From Marinobacter sp. (lineage in GTDB: Bacteria; Pseudomonadota; Gammaproteobacteria; Pseudomonadales; Oleiphilaceae), in contig JACIZI010000014.1 of the NCBI GenBank assembly GCA_014359475.1, positions 1-64,000 on the forward strand: DNA of 64,000 nt, in the 5' to 3' direction. Shown in pieces: positions 55,670-64,000 of the stretch (positions within the stretch are counted from its first letter, which is position 1; every line of letters begins with the position of its first letter). Below the pieces are notes generated by a model that was not told where the DNA came from, searched no databases, and saw only the letters and a list, made by a program, of their open reading frames with translations. The position numbers were made by a program, and so were the translations under genes.

Positions 55670-56138
55670 CACCAACATCTGGATCGACCTGCATCACAGT
55701 AACCTGCTGGAAAAAGTATTTCAGTTGCCTTACCAATTCGTTACAACGGATTTCGTCTGGCAGGAGCTTCGGAAACCGCCTGGCCAGCACTTAGAAGATC
55801 TCGGGCTCACGATTGAGATACTGAACGGTGATGAAACTCAGGAATTGTTTGCTCTCAGACAGTCTCTGAACAACTCCTCCCTGGCCGATGTTTCCTGTTA
55901 CTTCGTCGCCAGTGAGCGAGGTTGGACGCTGCTGACCAATGATCGCGCCTTGCGCAAGTCCGGACGGCAGGCATCGCTCGATGTGAGGGGCATACTCTGG
56001 ATACTGGATGAGTTAGAGCAGCACGAGGTTCTATCAACCACCGACCTATTCCTGGCATTGACGGCAATGCTCGACGCCGGCGCCCGGTTGCCAGAGGATG
56101 AATGCAGGATGCGGTTGGCGAAGTGGCGGGAGGACTGA
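55620..56138 (+). CDS. PIN-domain protein, likely toxin partner of XRE-ImmA
   Basis: A protein of about 172 residues with a PIN-like fold: LVSDTNIWIDLHHS carries the first catalytic aspartate, LADVSCYFVA and LLTNDRALRK carry further acidic residues typical of PIN ribonucleases. The frame overlaps the end of the XRE-ImmA gene by about 50 bases. Start choice is uncertain: ATG 55620, 55635 and 55644 are all possible, the last with AGGTG upstream. It could cut RNA under the control of its upstream partner. Confidence 0.78.
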   Translation: MDKQVMAPMPSKILVSDTNIWIDLHHSNLLEKVFQLPYQFVTTDFVWQELRKPPGQHLEDLGLTIEILNGDETQELFALRQSLNNSSLADVSCYFVASERGWTLLTNDRALRKSGRQASLDVRGILWILDELEQHEVLSTTDLFLALTAMLDAGARLPEDECRMRLAKWRED

Positions 56139-56210
56139 TATACGAATTTCCCGCCAGCGCTGTTAACTGAAATGGGATCTCTGGACAGATCCAGCGGTGG
56201 TATCCTTTAC

Positions 56211-56671
56211 CTAACCCGCTGCGGCATCTGCAGATGCGGGCTTCGTCCGATCCAGTGCGTCGAAAATCCCCTCAACCACCTTGTCTTTTCCCGCAAACAA
56301 AGCCTCCGGCCCGCCCGCATGAATCGAGGTGAACGGCGGCTTGTAAAGCGCAGAGGGCTCGATCACACCGCGAGACGCCAGCTGTTCAATGACGGTCTCA
56401 ACGAACCGAATCTGAGAGCCCGTCAGGCTGCTAGGCTGCGAACAAAATAAGGTAGCGAAGGCGCGCCGGTTCTCTCCAGCAATCCGGACAGAAGGGTTTT
56501 GCCATCGTCTTCCCCCAGTCGAATCAGCATTGCTTCGAGCGCTTCCAGATCCTGCTTGGTTATAGGCTTGTTAGTTCTGAGACGATGGATAACTAGGTTG
56601 TCCAGGTGGCTCATCAAGTATTCGCGCACCTTCTTTTCATACTGGACGCTGGTCATCCTCGGCATGGGCAC
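56211..56671 (-). pseudogene. Decayed 3' end of hsdR (type I restriction subunit)
   Basis: On the minus strand, 56671-56423 encodes HLDNLVIHRLRTNKPITKQD to YFVRSLAA and then meets a stop. In another frame, 56210-56420 continues LTGSQIRFVETVIEQLASRG, ALYKPPFTSIHAGGPEALF and ends at TAG. Together these match the C-terminal (EcoEI_R_C-like) domain of HsdR, with about 20 residues missing and a frameshift between the two parts. The motor and nuclease domains are absent, and no hsdM or hsdS is near. It is a remnant of a lost type I restriction-modification system beside tRNA-Pro. Confidence 0.8.
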
Positions 56672-56755
56672 TTAGGTGGGTTTATGTACCCAACCTGTAC
56701 CCAGCCGGAAACGAAAAAGGGCCCACCCGAAGATGCGCCCTAAGTCGTTGAAATC

Positions 56756-56832
<77 letters not shown>

Positions 56833-56929
56833 ATCAACGGCCGGTATTATACGGATCGGCGGCTATTTTGCTACCCCCGTCAGGGAAAAAGCATCCGTAT
56901 CATCCGCAGACCGGCCGGTGGTTGCCCTG

Positions 56930-59011
56930 TTACCCGGCGGTGGGCAGCAGGGAGATGTCGGCAACCCGCAGGAACAGGTTGCGCAGGCGGTTGAGCAGGG
57001 CCAGGCGGTTGTTGCGCACGGCTTCGTCGTCTGCCATGACCATGACTTCGTCGAAGAAGCGGTCGACCGGCTCACGCAGCTGCGCCAGGGAACGCAGTGC
57101 GCTGCTGTAGTCCCCCTGTTCGAACAGCGGCAGAACGGCCTGTGCCTGCTGTTCCACCTGCTCGGCCAGGGTTTTCTCCCCGGCCTCCTGCAACAGGCTG
57201 GTATCCACGGCTTCGCCGATGTTGTCCCCGCCCTGCTTGGTGAGGATGTTGGATACCCGCTTGTTGGCACCGGCCAGGGCCTGGGCTTCGGGCAGCTGGC
57301 GGAAGGCCTCCACGGCCTTCACCCGGCGATCGAAGTCCAGCGGCCTGGTGGGACGGCGGGCATGTACCGCCAGGTAGACCTCGGCACCGATACCCTGCTC
57401 GTCGTAATGGGCGCGGAAGCGCTCCAGCATGTAGTCCACCACGGTGCTGGCGGTGTTCTGTTCGGTCAGTACCGTGAAGTTTTCCGTGGCCCATTCGCAC
57501 AGGGTCTGCAGGTCCAGCGGCAGTTCCCGCTCGATGATGATCCGCAGCACACCCAGGGAGGCGCGGCGCAGGCCGAACGGATCACGGGTGCCGGAGGGCG
57601 GCTGGTTGATGCCGAACAGGCCCACCAGGGAGTCGATCCGGTCGGCGATGGCCACGGCACAGCCGGTCAGGGTGCCAGGCAGGTCGTCGCCGGCAAAGCG
57701 GGGCATGTACTGCTCGTTCAGGGCTTTGGCGACCTCTTCCGGTTCGCTGTCGTGGCGGGCGTAGTATTCGCCCATGACGCCCTGCAGGTCGGTGAACTCC
57801 AGTACCATCTCGGTGACCAGGTCGGTTTTCGCCAGCATGGCAGCCCGTTCGGCCAGGGCCGGGTCGCTGTCGATGGCTTCGGCAATCTTCTTCGCCAGCG
57901 CCGCCACCCGCACGGATTTGTCGTGGATGCTGCCCAGCTTTTCCTGGAACACGATCGGCTTGAGGGCCTCAATGCGGTCTTCCAGGCGGGTCTTGCGGTC
58001 GGTTTCATAGAAGAAGGCCGCATCCGACAGGCGCGGACGGATTACCTTTTCATTACCGGAAATCACCTGCGCCGGGTCCTTGCTTTCCAGGTTAGCGACG
58101 GTGATGAAGTGCGGCAGCATGCGGCCGTTGTTGTCCACCACGTGGAAGTATTTCTGGTGCTCCTTCATGGAGGAGATCAGCGCCTCGGCGGGGACTTCCA
58201 GAAAACGTTCCTCGAAGTTACCCAGCAGTGGCACCGGCCACTCGTTGAGTGCCGTTACTTCGTCCAGCAGGTCGTCGTCGATCACCGCCTGGCCATTGCT
58301 CTGCTGGCCGGCAATGGTCGTCACGCCGGCGCGGATCTTCTCCCGGCGCTCGGCGAAGTCCGCCAGTACCTTGCCCTCTTCCCTGAGCACCAGCTCGTAG
58401 TCGTTGGGGGTTGGAACAATCAGTTCCTTGGGGCAGTGGAAACGATGTCCACGGGTGGTATTACCCGGAATGAGGCCCATAATCGGGGCATTCAGCACCT
58501 TGTTTCCGTACATCAGGATGATCCAGTGTACCGGGCGGACAAATTCGGTGCGGTGGGCACCCCAGCGCATACGTTTGGGAATCGGCAGGGCGGCCAGGGA
58601 CTGGTCCACCAGCTCCGGCATCAGTTCCACCGTGGGTTTGCCCTTTTCCACGGTGCGGTAAACCACCCAGGCACCCTTGTCGGTTTCCAGGGTGTCCAGC
58701 TGGTCCGGCGTTATGCCCAGTGAGGTGGCGAAACCGGTGAGCGCCCGGGTCGGGTTGCCGGCATCGTCAAAAGCAGCCTTGACCGCCGGGCCGCGTTTTT
58801 CCACCGGCTTGTCCGGCTGGGCATCGGCCAGATCCCGCACCCGCACCGCCAGACGGCGGGGAGCGGCGAAGGTTTCCAGCTTGCCGAAAGCCACGCCGGC
58901 CGCTTCCAGTCCCTGGGCGATGCCCCGGGTGAAGGCATCGGAGAGGGGCTTCAGGGCCTTGGGTGGCAGCTCTTCGGTGCCGATTTCAACGAGAAAATCC
59001 TGTGTTGCCAT
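56930..59011 (-). CDS. glyS: Glycyl-tRNA synthetase beta subunit
   Basis: A 693-residue subunit, close to 689 in E. coli. The start [20 protein letters not shown] and the region [15 protein letters not shown] with [13 protein letters not shown] are diagnostic. With GlyQ it forms the alpha2beta2 enzyme. The start lies two bases after the glyQ stop. Confidence 0.98.
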   Translation of the reverse strand: MATQDFLVEIGTEELPPKALKPLSDAFTRGIAQGLEAAGVAFGKLETFAAPRRLAVRVRDLADAQPDKPVEKRGPAVKAAFDDAGNPTRALTGFATSLGITPDQLDTLETDKGAWVVYRTVEKGKPTVELMPELVDQSLAALPIPKRMRWGAHRTEFVRPVHWIILMYGNKVLNAPIMGLIPGNTTRGHRFHCPKELIVPTPNDYELVLREEGKVLADFAERREKIRAGVTTIAGQQSNGQAVIDDDLLDEVTALNEWPVPLLGNFEERFLEVPAEALISSMKEHQKYFHVVDNNGRMLPHFITVANLESKDPAQVISGNEKVIRPRLSDAAFFYETDRKTRLEDRIEALKPIVFQEKLGSIHDKSVRVAALAKKIAEAIDSDPALAERAAMLAKTDLVTEMVLEFTDLQGVMGEYYARHDSEPEEVAKALNEQYMPRFAGDDLPGTLTGCAVAIADRIDSLVGLFGINQPPSGTRDPFGLRRASLGVLRIIIERELPLDLQTLCEWATENFTVLTEQNTASTVVDYMLERFRAHYDEQGIGAEVYLAVHARRPTRPLDFDRRVKAVEAFRQLPEAQALAGANKRVSNILTKQGGDNIGEAVDTSLLQEAGEKTLAEQVEQQAQAVLPLFEQGDYSSALRSLAQLREPVDRFFDEVMVMADDEAVRNNRLALLNRLRNLFLRVADISLLPTAG

Positions 59012-59013
59012 GA

Positions 59014-60039
59014 TTATGCGTTCCCTTGTGCCTTCTGCGCCTTGTTACTCTTTTTCCTGCCTTTGCCGGTGTTCTTTTCCGCCTCTTGTCGGGCGGCGGC
59101 AATGACTTCCTGGCGCAAGGCTTCCGGTGCCAGCGGGAAGCCCAGCTCCAGGCGGCTGTTGAAATAAGCCTGGGCGACGGCCCGGGCCAGCGTACGCACG
59201 CGCAGAATAAAGCGTTGACGCTCGGTGACCGAGATAGCGTGACGGGCATCCAGCAGGTTAAATGTATGGGAGGCCTTAAGAACCTGCTCATAGGCGGGTA
59301 AAGCCAGGCCGGCTTCGATCAGGCGCTGGCTCTCGCGCTCGTAAACATCAAAGCTGTGGAACAGGAATCCGGTGTCCGCGTACTCGAAGTTGTAGGTGGA
59401 CATCTCCACTTCGTTCTGGTGGAACACGTCCCCGTAGGTGACCACGCCGTCCGGCCCTTCGGTCCATACCAGATCGTAGACACTGTCCACCCCCTGCAGG
59501 TACATGGCGATGCGCTCCAGACCGTAGGTCAGCTCGCCGGTGACCGGGAAGCATTCCAGACCACCCACCTGCTGGAAGTAGGTGAACTGGGTGACTTCCA
59601 TACCGTTCAGCCAGATTTCCCAGCCCAGGCCCCAGGCCCCGAGGGTGGGGGATTCCCAGTTGTCCTCCACAAAGCGGATGTCGTGCACCAGCGGGTCCAG
59701 CCCCAGGGCGCGCAGGGAGTCCAGGTAGAGTTCCTGGATATTGTCCGGTGACGGCTTCAGTACCACCTGGAACTGATAGTAATGCTGCAGCCGGTTGGGG
59801 TTCTCGCCGTAACGGCCATCGGTGGGTCGGCGGCTGGGCTGGACATAGGCGGCATTCCAGGTTTCCGGCCCGATGGAGCGCAGGAAAGTGGCGGTGTGGA
59901 AGGTGCCCGCGCCCACTTCCATGTCGATCGGCTGCAGAACCACGCAGCCGTGATCGGCCCAGAATTTCTGCAGGGCCAGAATCAGGCCCTGGAAGGTTTT
60001 GATATCCCCGATGCTGTTGTTCGTTGCCTTGTCTGTCAC
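59014..60039 (-). CDS. glyQ: Glycyl-tRNA synthetase alpha subunit
   Basis: A 341-residue class II synthetase subunit. [40 protein letters not shown] and [20 protein letters not shown] are canonical. It is about 38 residues longer than in E. coli; the extra is a basic C-terminal tail ([17 protein letters not shown]). It heads the glyQ-glyS operon; 60040-60177 is the promoter region shared with the preceding gene's 3' side. Confidence 0.98.
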   Translation of the reverse strand: MTDKATNNSIGDIKTFQGLILALQKFWADHGCVVLQPIDMEVGAGTFHTATFLRSIGPETWNAAYVQPSRRPTDGRYGENPNRLQHYYQFQVVLKPSPDNIQELYLDSLRALGLDPLVHDIRFVEDNWESPTLGAWGLGWEIWLNGMEVTQFTYFQQVGGLECFPVTGELTYGLERIAMYLQGVDSVYDLVWTEGPDGVVTYGDVFHQNEVEMSTYNFEYADTGFLFHSFDVYERESQRLIEAGLALPAYEQVLKASHTFNLLDARHAISVTERQRFILRVRTLARAVAQAYFNSRLELGFPLAPEALRQEVIAAARQEAEKNTGKGRKKSNKAQKAQGNA

Positions 60040-60177
60040 GACGATTGCCTGTTGCTCGATCTGTGAGTGGCACCCGGCCGAGAGCTCCGGGCACTGGGAA
60101 AGCGCGCATTATACGCTGCTGTAAGCGGTATTTCTAAACGGCCTTTACATCCTTGTTTCCGGGGCCTGAACGGACGA

Positions 60178-61551
60178 TCAGAAGAAAGTCAGCCCCACCT
60201 GGAACAGCTTTTCCACATCCCGCACCCGGGATTTGTCCACCAGGAACAGAATGACGTGGTCGTCGGGCTGGATACGCAGGTGGTCGTGGGCGATCAGTAC
60301 CTCGTTGTGGCGCACGATGGCCCCGATGGTGGTGCCCTTCGGCAGGGGGATTTCATCCAGCCGGCGACCCACTACCCGGGACGACTTGTGATCCCCGTGG
60401 GCAATGGCCTCGATGGCTTCTGCCGCGCCCCTGCGAAGTGAGTGAACATTTACTACGTCTCCTCGCCGCACGTGCGTGAGCAGGCTGCCGATGGTGGTCT
60501 GCTGTGGCGAGATGGCGACATCGATATCGCCGCCCTGGATCAGGTCTACGTAATCCGGGTTGTTGATCAGGGTCAGTACCTTGCGGGCACCCAACCGCTT
60601 TGCCAGCAGCGAGGCCATGATGTTGGCCTCGTCATCGTTGGTGACCGCACAGAACACGTCGCTGTTCTCGATGTTCTCTTCCAGCAGTATGTCCTTGTTG
60701 GCGGCATCCCCTTCCAGCACTACGGTCTTGCGCAGGCTTTCCGAGAGTATCACGCAGCGCTCATGGTCCCTTTCCAGCAATTTGACCTGATAATGGTTCT
60801 CAAGGCTGTGGGCCAGCCGGTAACCGATGTTGCCGCCGCCGCAGATAAAGATCCGTTTGTAGGGCTTCTCCAGGGGCTGCAGCTCGCTCATTACTGAGCG
60901 GATATTGTTGCTGTCGGCGATAAAGAAGACTTCGTCACCCTCCTCGATGACCGTATCCCCCTGGGGAGTGATGGCCCGGTCCTTGCGGAAAATGGCGGCT
61001 ACCCGGGTATCGATGCGGGGCATGTGAGTACGCAGATAGGACAGTTCGTGGCCCACCAATGGTCCGCCTTTGGTGGCCTGAATCGCCACCAGCCGCGCCA
61101 GGCCCTTGGAAAATTCCAGCACCTGCAGGGCACCGGGGTACTGAATCAGCCGGGTGATGTGCTTGGTGACCAGATGTTCCGGGCTGATCAGCACGTCGAT
61201 GGGAAAACCGTTCTCGCCAAACAGCTCCTTGCGGGCCAGGTAGGCGCCGGCCCTTACCCGGCTGATCTTGGTGGGGGTCTTGAACAGCACGTTGGCAACC
61301 TGGCAGGCCACCATGTTGGTCTCGTCACTGTTGGTGACGGCAATCAGCATGTCCGCATCGGCTCCGCCGGCCTGGCGCAGTACGGAAGGATAGGAGCCGT
61401 GACCCTGCACGGTGCGGATATCCAGCCGGTCCTGCAGCTCCCGCAGGCGGGCACCGTTGTTGTCGATCACAGTGATGTCGTTGGCTTCGTTGGCCAGATT
61501 TTCCGCCAGTGTGCCGCCGACCTGACCGGCGCCCAGGATGATGATCTTCAT
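60178..61551 (-). CDS. trkA: Trk potassium uptake regulatory protein TrkA
   Basis: A 457-residue cytoplasmic regulator of the TrkH/TrkG potassium channel. It has two RCK units, each with an NAD-binding half ([16 protein letters not shown] at the start and [17 protein letters not shown] at about residue 233) and a TrkA-C half. The ATG overlaps the rsmB stop (ATGA), placing it in the fmt-rsmB-trkA operon. Confidence 0.97.
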   Translation of the reverse strand: MKIIILGAGQVGGTLAENLANEANDITVIDNNGARLRELQDRLDIRTVQGHGSYPSVLRQAGGADADMLIAVTNSDETNMVACQVANVLFKTPTKISRVRAGAYLARKELFGENGFPIDVLISPEHLVTKHITRLIQYPGALQVLEFSKGLARLVAIQATKGGPLVGHELSYLRTHMPRIDTRVAAIFRKDRAITPQGDTVIEEGDEVFFIADSNNIRSVMSELQPLEKPYKRIFICGGGNIGYRLAHSLENHYQVKLLERDHERCVILSESLRKTVVLEGDAANKDILLEENIENSDVFCAVTNDDEANIMASLLAKRLGARKVLTLINNPDYVDLIQGGDIDVAISPQQTTIGSLLTHVRRGDVVNVHSLRRGAAEAIEAIAHGDHKSSRVVGRRLDEIPLPKGTTIGAIVRHNEVLIAHDHLRIQPDDHVILFLVDKSRVRDVEKLFQVGLTFF

Positions 61552-62849
61552 GGTTTGGCTCGCTCCAGTACCGCGTAGAAGAAACCGTCATGGCTGGCGG
61601 CATCAGGCAACAGCTGCCGCCCTGCGCCGGTATTCACGCCCCAGGGTGCGTCCGGCTCGACCAGTTGGGCATCTTTTTGTGTCTTGAGGAATCTCCGGAT
61701 TATACGGTGATTTTCCTGGGGGAACACCGAACAGGTGGCATAAACCAGCCGGCCCCCGGGTTTCAGGATCTGCCAGCACTGTTTCAGCAGGCTCAGCTGG
61801 ATATCCGCCAGCGGGGTAATATCGGTCTCCCGGCGCAACAACTTGATATCCGGGTGGCGACGGATCACGCCGGTGGCGCTGCAGGGCACATCCAGCAGAA
61901 TCCGGTCGAATGGCTGTCCGTCCCACCACTGGTCGATGGCTCCTGCATCGGCCTGCAGCACAGTGGCATGCAAATCCAGTCGATCCAGATTTTCCCGGAT
62001 GCGTGGCAGCCGCCCGGCGGATTCATCTATGGCTACTACCTCCGCCAGTTGCGCTTCGCTTTCCAGAATGGCGCAGGTTTTCCCCCCCGGGGCGGCGCAG
62101 GCATCCAGCACCCGTTGTTCCGGGGCCAGGTCCAGCAGTGTGATGCAGAGTTGCGCGGCCTCATCCTGCACGCTCACCACACCATCGGCAAACCAGGGCA
62201 GCTGATCCACCGGTACCGGTGTGGCTAACTGGATGCCGTGGGGGGCAAAGCGGGTGGGATTGCCCTGCAGGCCCGCCTTTACCAGTTCGCCCTGGTAGGC
62301 TTCCCGGCTCATGCGCCGGGCATTGACCCGCAGGGTCATGGGAGCCTGGGCATTATTGGCTTCCAGTATCGCCTGCCAGTGTTGCGGCCAGTTATGGCAC
62401 AGCTTTTCAATCATCCAGTCCGGATGGCTGTAGCGGGCGGAGGGGGTGTCATTTTCCGGTTCCCCTTCCCTTTCGGCGGCGCGCAATATGCCGTTGACCA
62501 GCCCGCTCAGTTGCGGCTTGCCGAGGGCCTTGCAGGCTTCCACCGACTCGTTGATCACCGCATAGGCGGGATGTTGGCTGAAGCGCAGCTGGAACAGCCC
62601 CGCGAGAGTCAGCAGATGAACGTCGCGGTCGTTCCTGCGCAGGGGCTTGTTGAGGCGTTGGCGGATCTCCGCATCCAGCCGGTGAAACCAGCGGCAGCAG
62701 CCATAGCACAGGGCCTGCAGTGCCGGTCGCTCACTGATCCCGAGCTGTGCCTGGGCTTCCGGTAACGCCTGGGAGAGGGACTGGCCCTGCTCCACCGCCA
62801 GCAGGGTCTGAGCTGCCAGGGCGCGCAGTGGCAGGCGGGCCTGTCCCAT
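61548..62849 (-). CDS. rsmB: 16S rRNA (cytosine967-C5)-methyltransferase
   Basis: A 433-residue enzyme (Sun/Fmu). An N-terminal NusB-like helical domain precedes the SAM-dependent domain with [15 protein letters not shown], the motif IV cysteine in [17 protein letters not shown] and the catalytic cysteine in [12 protein letters not shown]. It methylates C967 of 16S rRNA. The ATG overlaps the fmt stop by one base. Confidence 0.97.
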   Translation of the reverse strand: MGQARLPLRALAAQTLLAVEQGQSLSQALPEAQAQLGISERPALQALCYGCCRWFHRLDAEIRQRLNKPLRRNDRDVHLLTLAGLFQLRFSQHPAYAVINESVEACKALGKPQLSGLVNGILRAAEREGEPENDTPSARYSHPDWMIEKLCHNWPQHWQAILEANNAQAPMTLRVNARRMSREAYQGELVKAGLQGNPTRFAPHGIQLATPVPVDQLPWFADGVVSVQDEAAQLCITLLDLAPEQRVLDACAAPGGKTCAILESEAQLAEVVAIDESAGRLPRIRENLDRLDLHATVLQADAGAIDQWWDGQPFDRILLDVPCSATGVIRRHPDIKLLRRETDITPLADIQLSLLKQCWQILKPGGRLVYATCSVFPQENHRIIRRFLKTQKDAQLVEPDAPWGVNTGAGRQLLPDAASHDGFFYAVLERAKP

Positions 62850-63787
62850 CAGTGCAGCTCCTGGCCGGGCAGCAGTAGCTCGCGGCCGCCATTGATCAGG
62901 TCATTGACCGATTGGGCGCGGCTGCCGGGCAGTTGCAGGCGCAGGATGCGCAGGGTCTGCTCGCCGCAGCGTACATCTACCCCCTCCCGGCTGCGCCGCA
63001 GGATGGTGCCCGGTGCTTCGGCCGAGCCATCTTCCTGCAGCACTTCGGTCTGGTGGATGCGTATTCGCTGATTGTCCAGGTCGGTGTAGGTGCCGGGCCA
63101 GGGATTGAAGGCCCGTACCAGATTGTGGATATCCCGGGCCGGGGCCTGCCAGTTGATATGCCCGTCCTGCTTGCTGAGTTTGTGGGCATAGCAGGCCTGG
63201 CTGTTGTCCTGGGGTTGCGCTTTGAGCTCTCCAGCCTGCAAGGACTTCAGTGCCGCCACGATGGCCTCGCCCCCGAGCTCCGCCAGCCGGTCATGGAGGC
63301 TGCCCCCGGTGTCTTCATCGGTAATCGGAGTGGTTCGTGTCAGCAGCATATCGCCGGTATCCAGCCCTTTGTCCATCTGCATGATGGTGATGCCGGTTTG
63401 CCGGTCACCGGCGGCAATGGCCCGCTGGATGGGTGCGGCACCACGCCAGCGTGGCAGCAGAGAGGCGTGTATATTCAGGCAGCCCCGGGTGGGAATCGCG
63501 AGTACTTCCGGTGGCAGAATCAGCCCATAGGCCGCCACAACCATCACGTCCGGGGCCAGTGCCCGAAGTTCTTCCTGTGCCTCGGTGGTTTTCAGGGATT
63601 CCGGCTGGAACACCGGCAGCCGGTGAGCCAGCGCCACCTGTTTGACCGGGCCCGGCACCAATTGGCGGCCGCGACCGGCGGGCCGGTCCGGCTGGGTATA
63701 GACCGCGGTGACCGGGTAATCATTATCCAGCAGGGCCTGCAAGGCGGTGGCGGCAAAATCCGGAGTTCCGGCAAAGACTATTCTCAC
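62849..63787 (-). CDS. fmt: Methionyl-tRNA formyltransferase
   Basis: A 312-residue enzyme, close to 315 in E. coli. It starts VRIVFAGTPDFAATALQALL and has NIHASLLPRWRGAAPIQRAI with the formyl-transfer residues, and ITIMQMDKGLDTGDML. It formylates initiator Met-tRNA. GTG 63787 gives the standard N-terminus; a longer frame to 63862 has no support. Ribosome-binding signal is weak. It follows def, as usual. Confidence 0.95.
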   Translation of the reverse strand: MRIVFAGTPDFAATALQALLDNDYPVTAVYTQPDRPAGRGRQLVPGPVKQVALAHRLPVFQPESLKTTEAQEELRALAPDVMVVAAYGLILPPEVLAIPTRGCLNIHASLLPRWRGAAPIQRAIAAGDRQTGITIMQMDKGLDTGDMLLTRTTPITDEDTGGSLHDRLAELGGEAIVAALKSLQAGELKAQPQDNSQACYAHKLSKQDGHINWQAPARDIHNLVRAFNPWPGTYTDLDNQRIRIHQTEVLQEDGSAEAPGTILRRSREGVDVRCGEQTLRILRLQLPGSRAQSVNDLINGGRELLLPGQELH

Positions 63788-63888
63788 GGAGGACGCTCTC
63801 TCGGACACCACTTGGGTGTGCAGTGAATATGAAAAAACCGGGCCTGTGACCCGGTCTGTCAAAATATCAGTCAGTGATCGCTGGCAGC

Positions 63889-64000
63889 TCAGGCACTTTT
63901 CTTGTGCAGCTTCTCCAGCTTTTTGCGAATCCGGGTGCGCTTCAGGCTGCTCAGGTAGTCCACAAACAGCTTGCCGTTGAGGTGGTCCATTTCATGCTGG
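63889..64000 (-). CDS. def: Peptide deformylase, C-terminal part (cut by window end)
   Basis: The last 36 codons of a deformylase. [17 protein letters not shown] carries the HExxDH metal motif, followed by the basic tail [17 protein letters not shown]. The rest lies beyond base 64000. It is the first gene of the def-fmt-rsmB-trkA order seen in many gammaproteobacteria. Confidence 0.95.
   Translation of the reverse strand, partial: QHEMDHLNGKLFVDYLSSLKRTRIRKKLEKLHKKSA

Overview
The window looks like the replication-origin region of a moderately GC-rich marine gammaproteobacterium. The gene order rpmH-rnpA-yidD-yidC-mnmE on one side of oriC, dnaA-dnaN-recF-gyrB on the other, and glyQ-glyS, trkA, rsmB, fmt and def nearby is typical of Pseudomonadales, Oceanospirillales and Marinobacter-type genomes. 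Marinobacter or a close relative is my best guess from the protein sequences; this is an inference without a database search.

Layout. 1-2481: a complete IS66 element that has cut a membrane-protein gene. 2639-27606: a roughly 25 kb leftward defence operon. It is a complete type I BREX system (brxA, brxB, brxC, pglX, pglZ, brxL) with many extra genes inside it. An AlbA/Schlafen-type ATP-binding protein lies between brxC and pglX. Between pglX and pglZ lie a 1081-residue HEPN-like protein, an AAA ATPase + DUF4276 (Toprim-like) pair, a 24-codon mini-ORF, and a RecF/SMC-like ATPase + HNH nuclease pair resembling Septu. Downstream of brxL is a tail with an unknown protein, a PD-(D/E)XK nuclease, a small unknown and a cold-shock-domain membrane protein. 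Most genes overlap by ATGA or TGATG junctions, so they are probably translated in a coupled way. 27607-28028: control region with a good promoter and two long perfect palindromes sharing a 16-bp core. 28029-29296: an IS3-family element with a 3-bp target duplication and a -1 frameshift signal, sitting in that control region.

29355-32782: an AlpA-like regulator, then RepA (hexameric helicase) and RepC (iteron binder) closely resembling those of IncQ plasmid RSF1010, then three iterons with exact 22-bp spacing, then a tyrosine integrase. The integrase abuts the 3' end of mnmE (trmE), the integration site used by SGI1-type genomic islands. I read 1-32950 as (part of) one mnmE-integrated island: integrase, plasmid-like replication module and defence cargo. 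No left attachment repeat is visible, so the island probably continues left of base 1.

32954-45485 is the chromosomal core: mnmE, yidC, yidD, rnpA, rpmH, oriC with DnaA boxes, dnaA, dnaN, an ABC1/UbiB-like kinase gene in an unusual position, recF carrying two parS-type sites inside its coding sequence, and gyrB. 45509-53403 has a membrane protein, gabT, a FAN1-type nuclease coupled to a nuclease-helicase, and a membrane-anchored beta-helix protein. 53602-56671 is a small accessory patch: an unknown protein, an XRE-ImmA regulator with operator repeats, a PIN protein and a decayed hsdR tail, ending at a tRNA-Pro gene. 56930-64000 is core again: glyS, glyQ, trkA, rsmB, fmt and the end of def.
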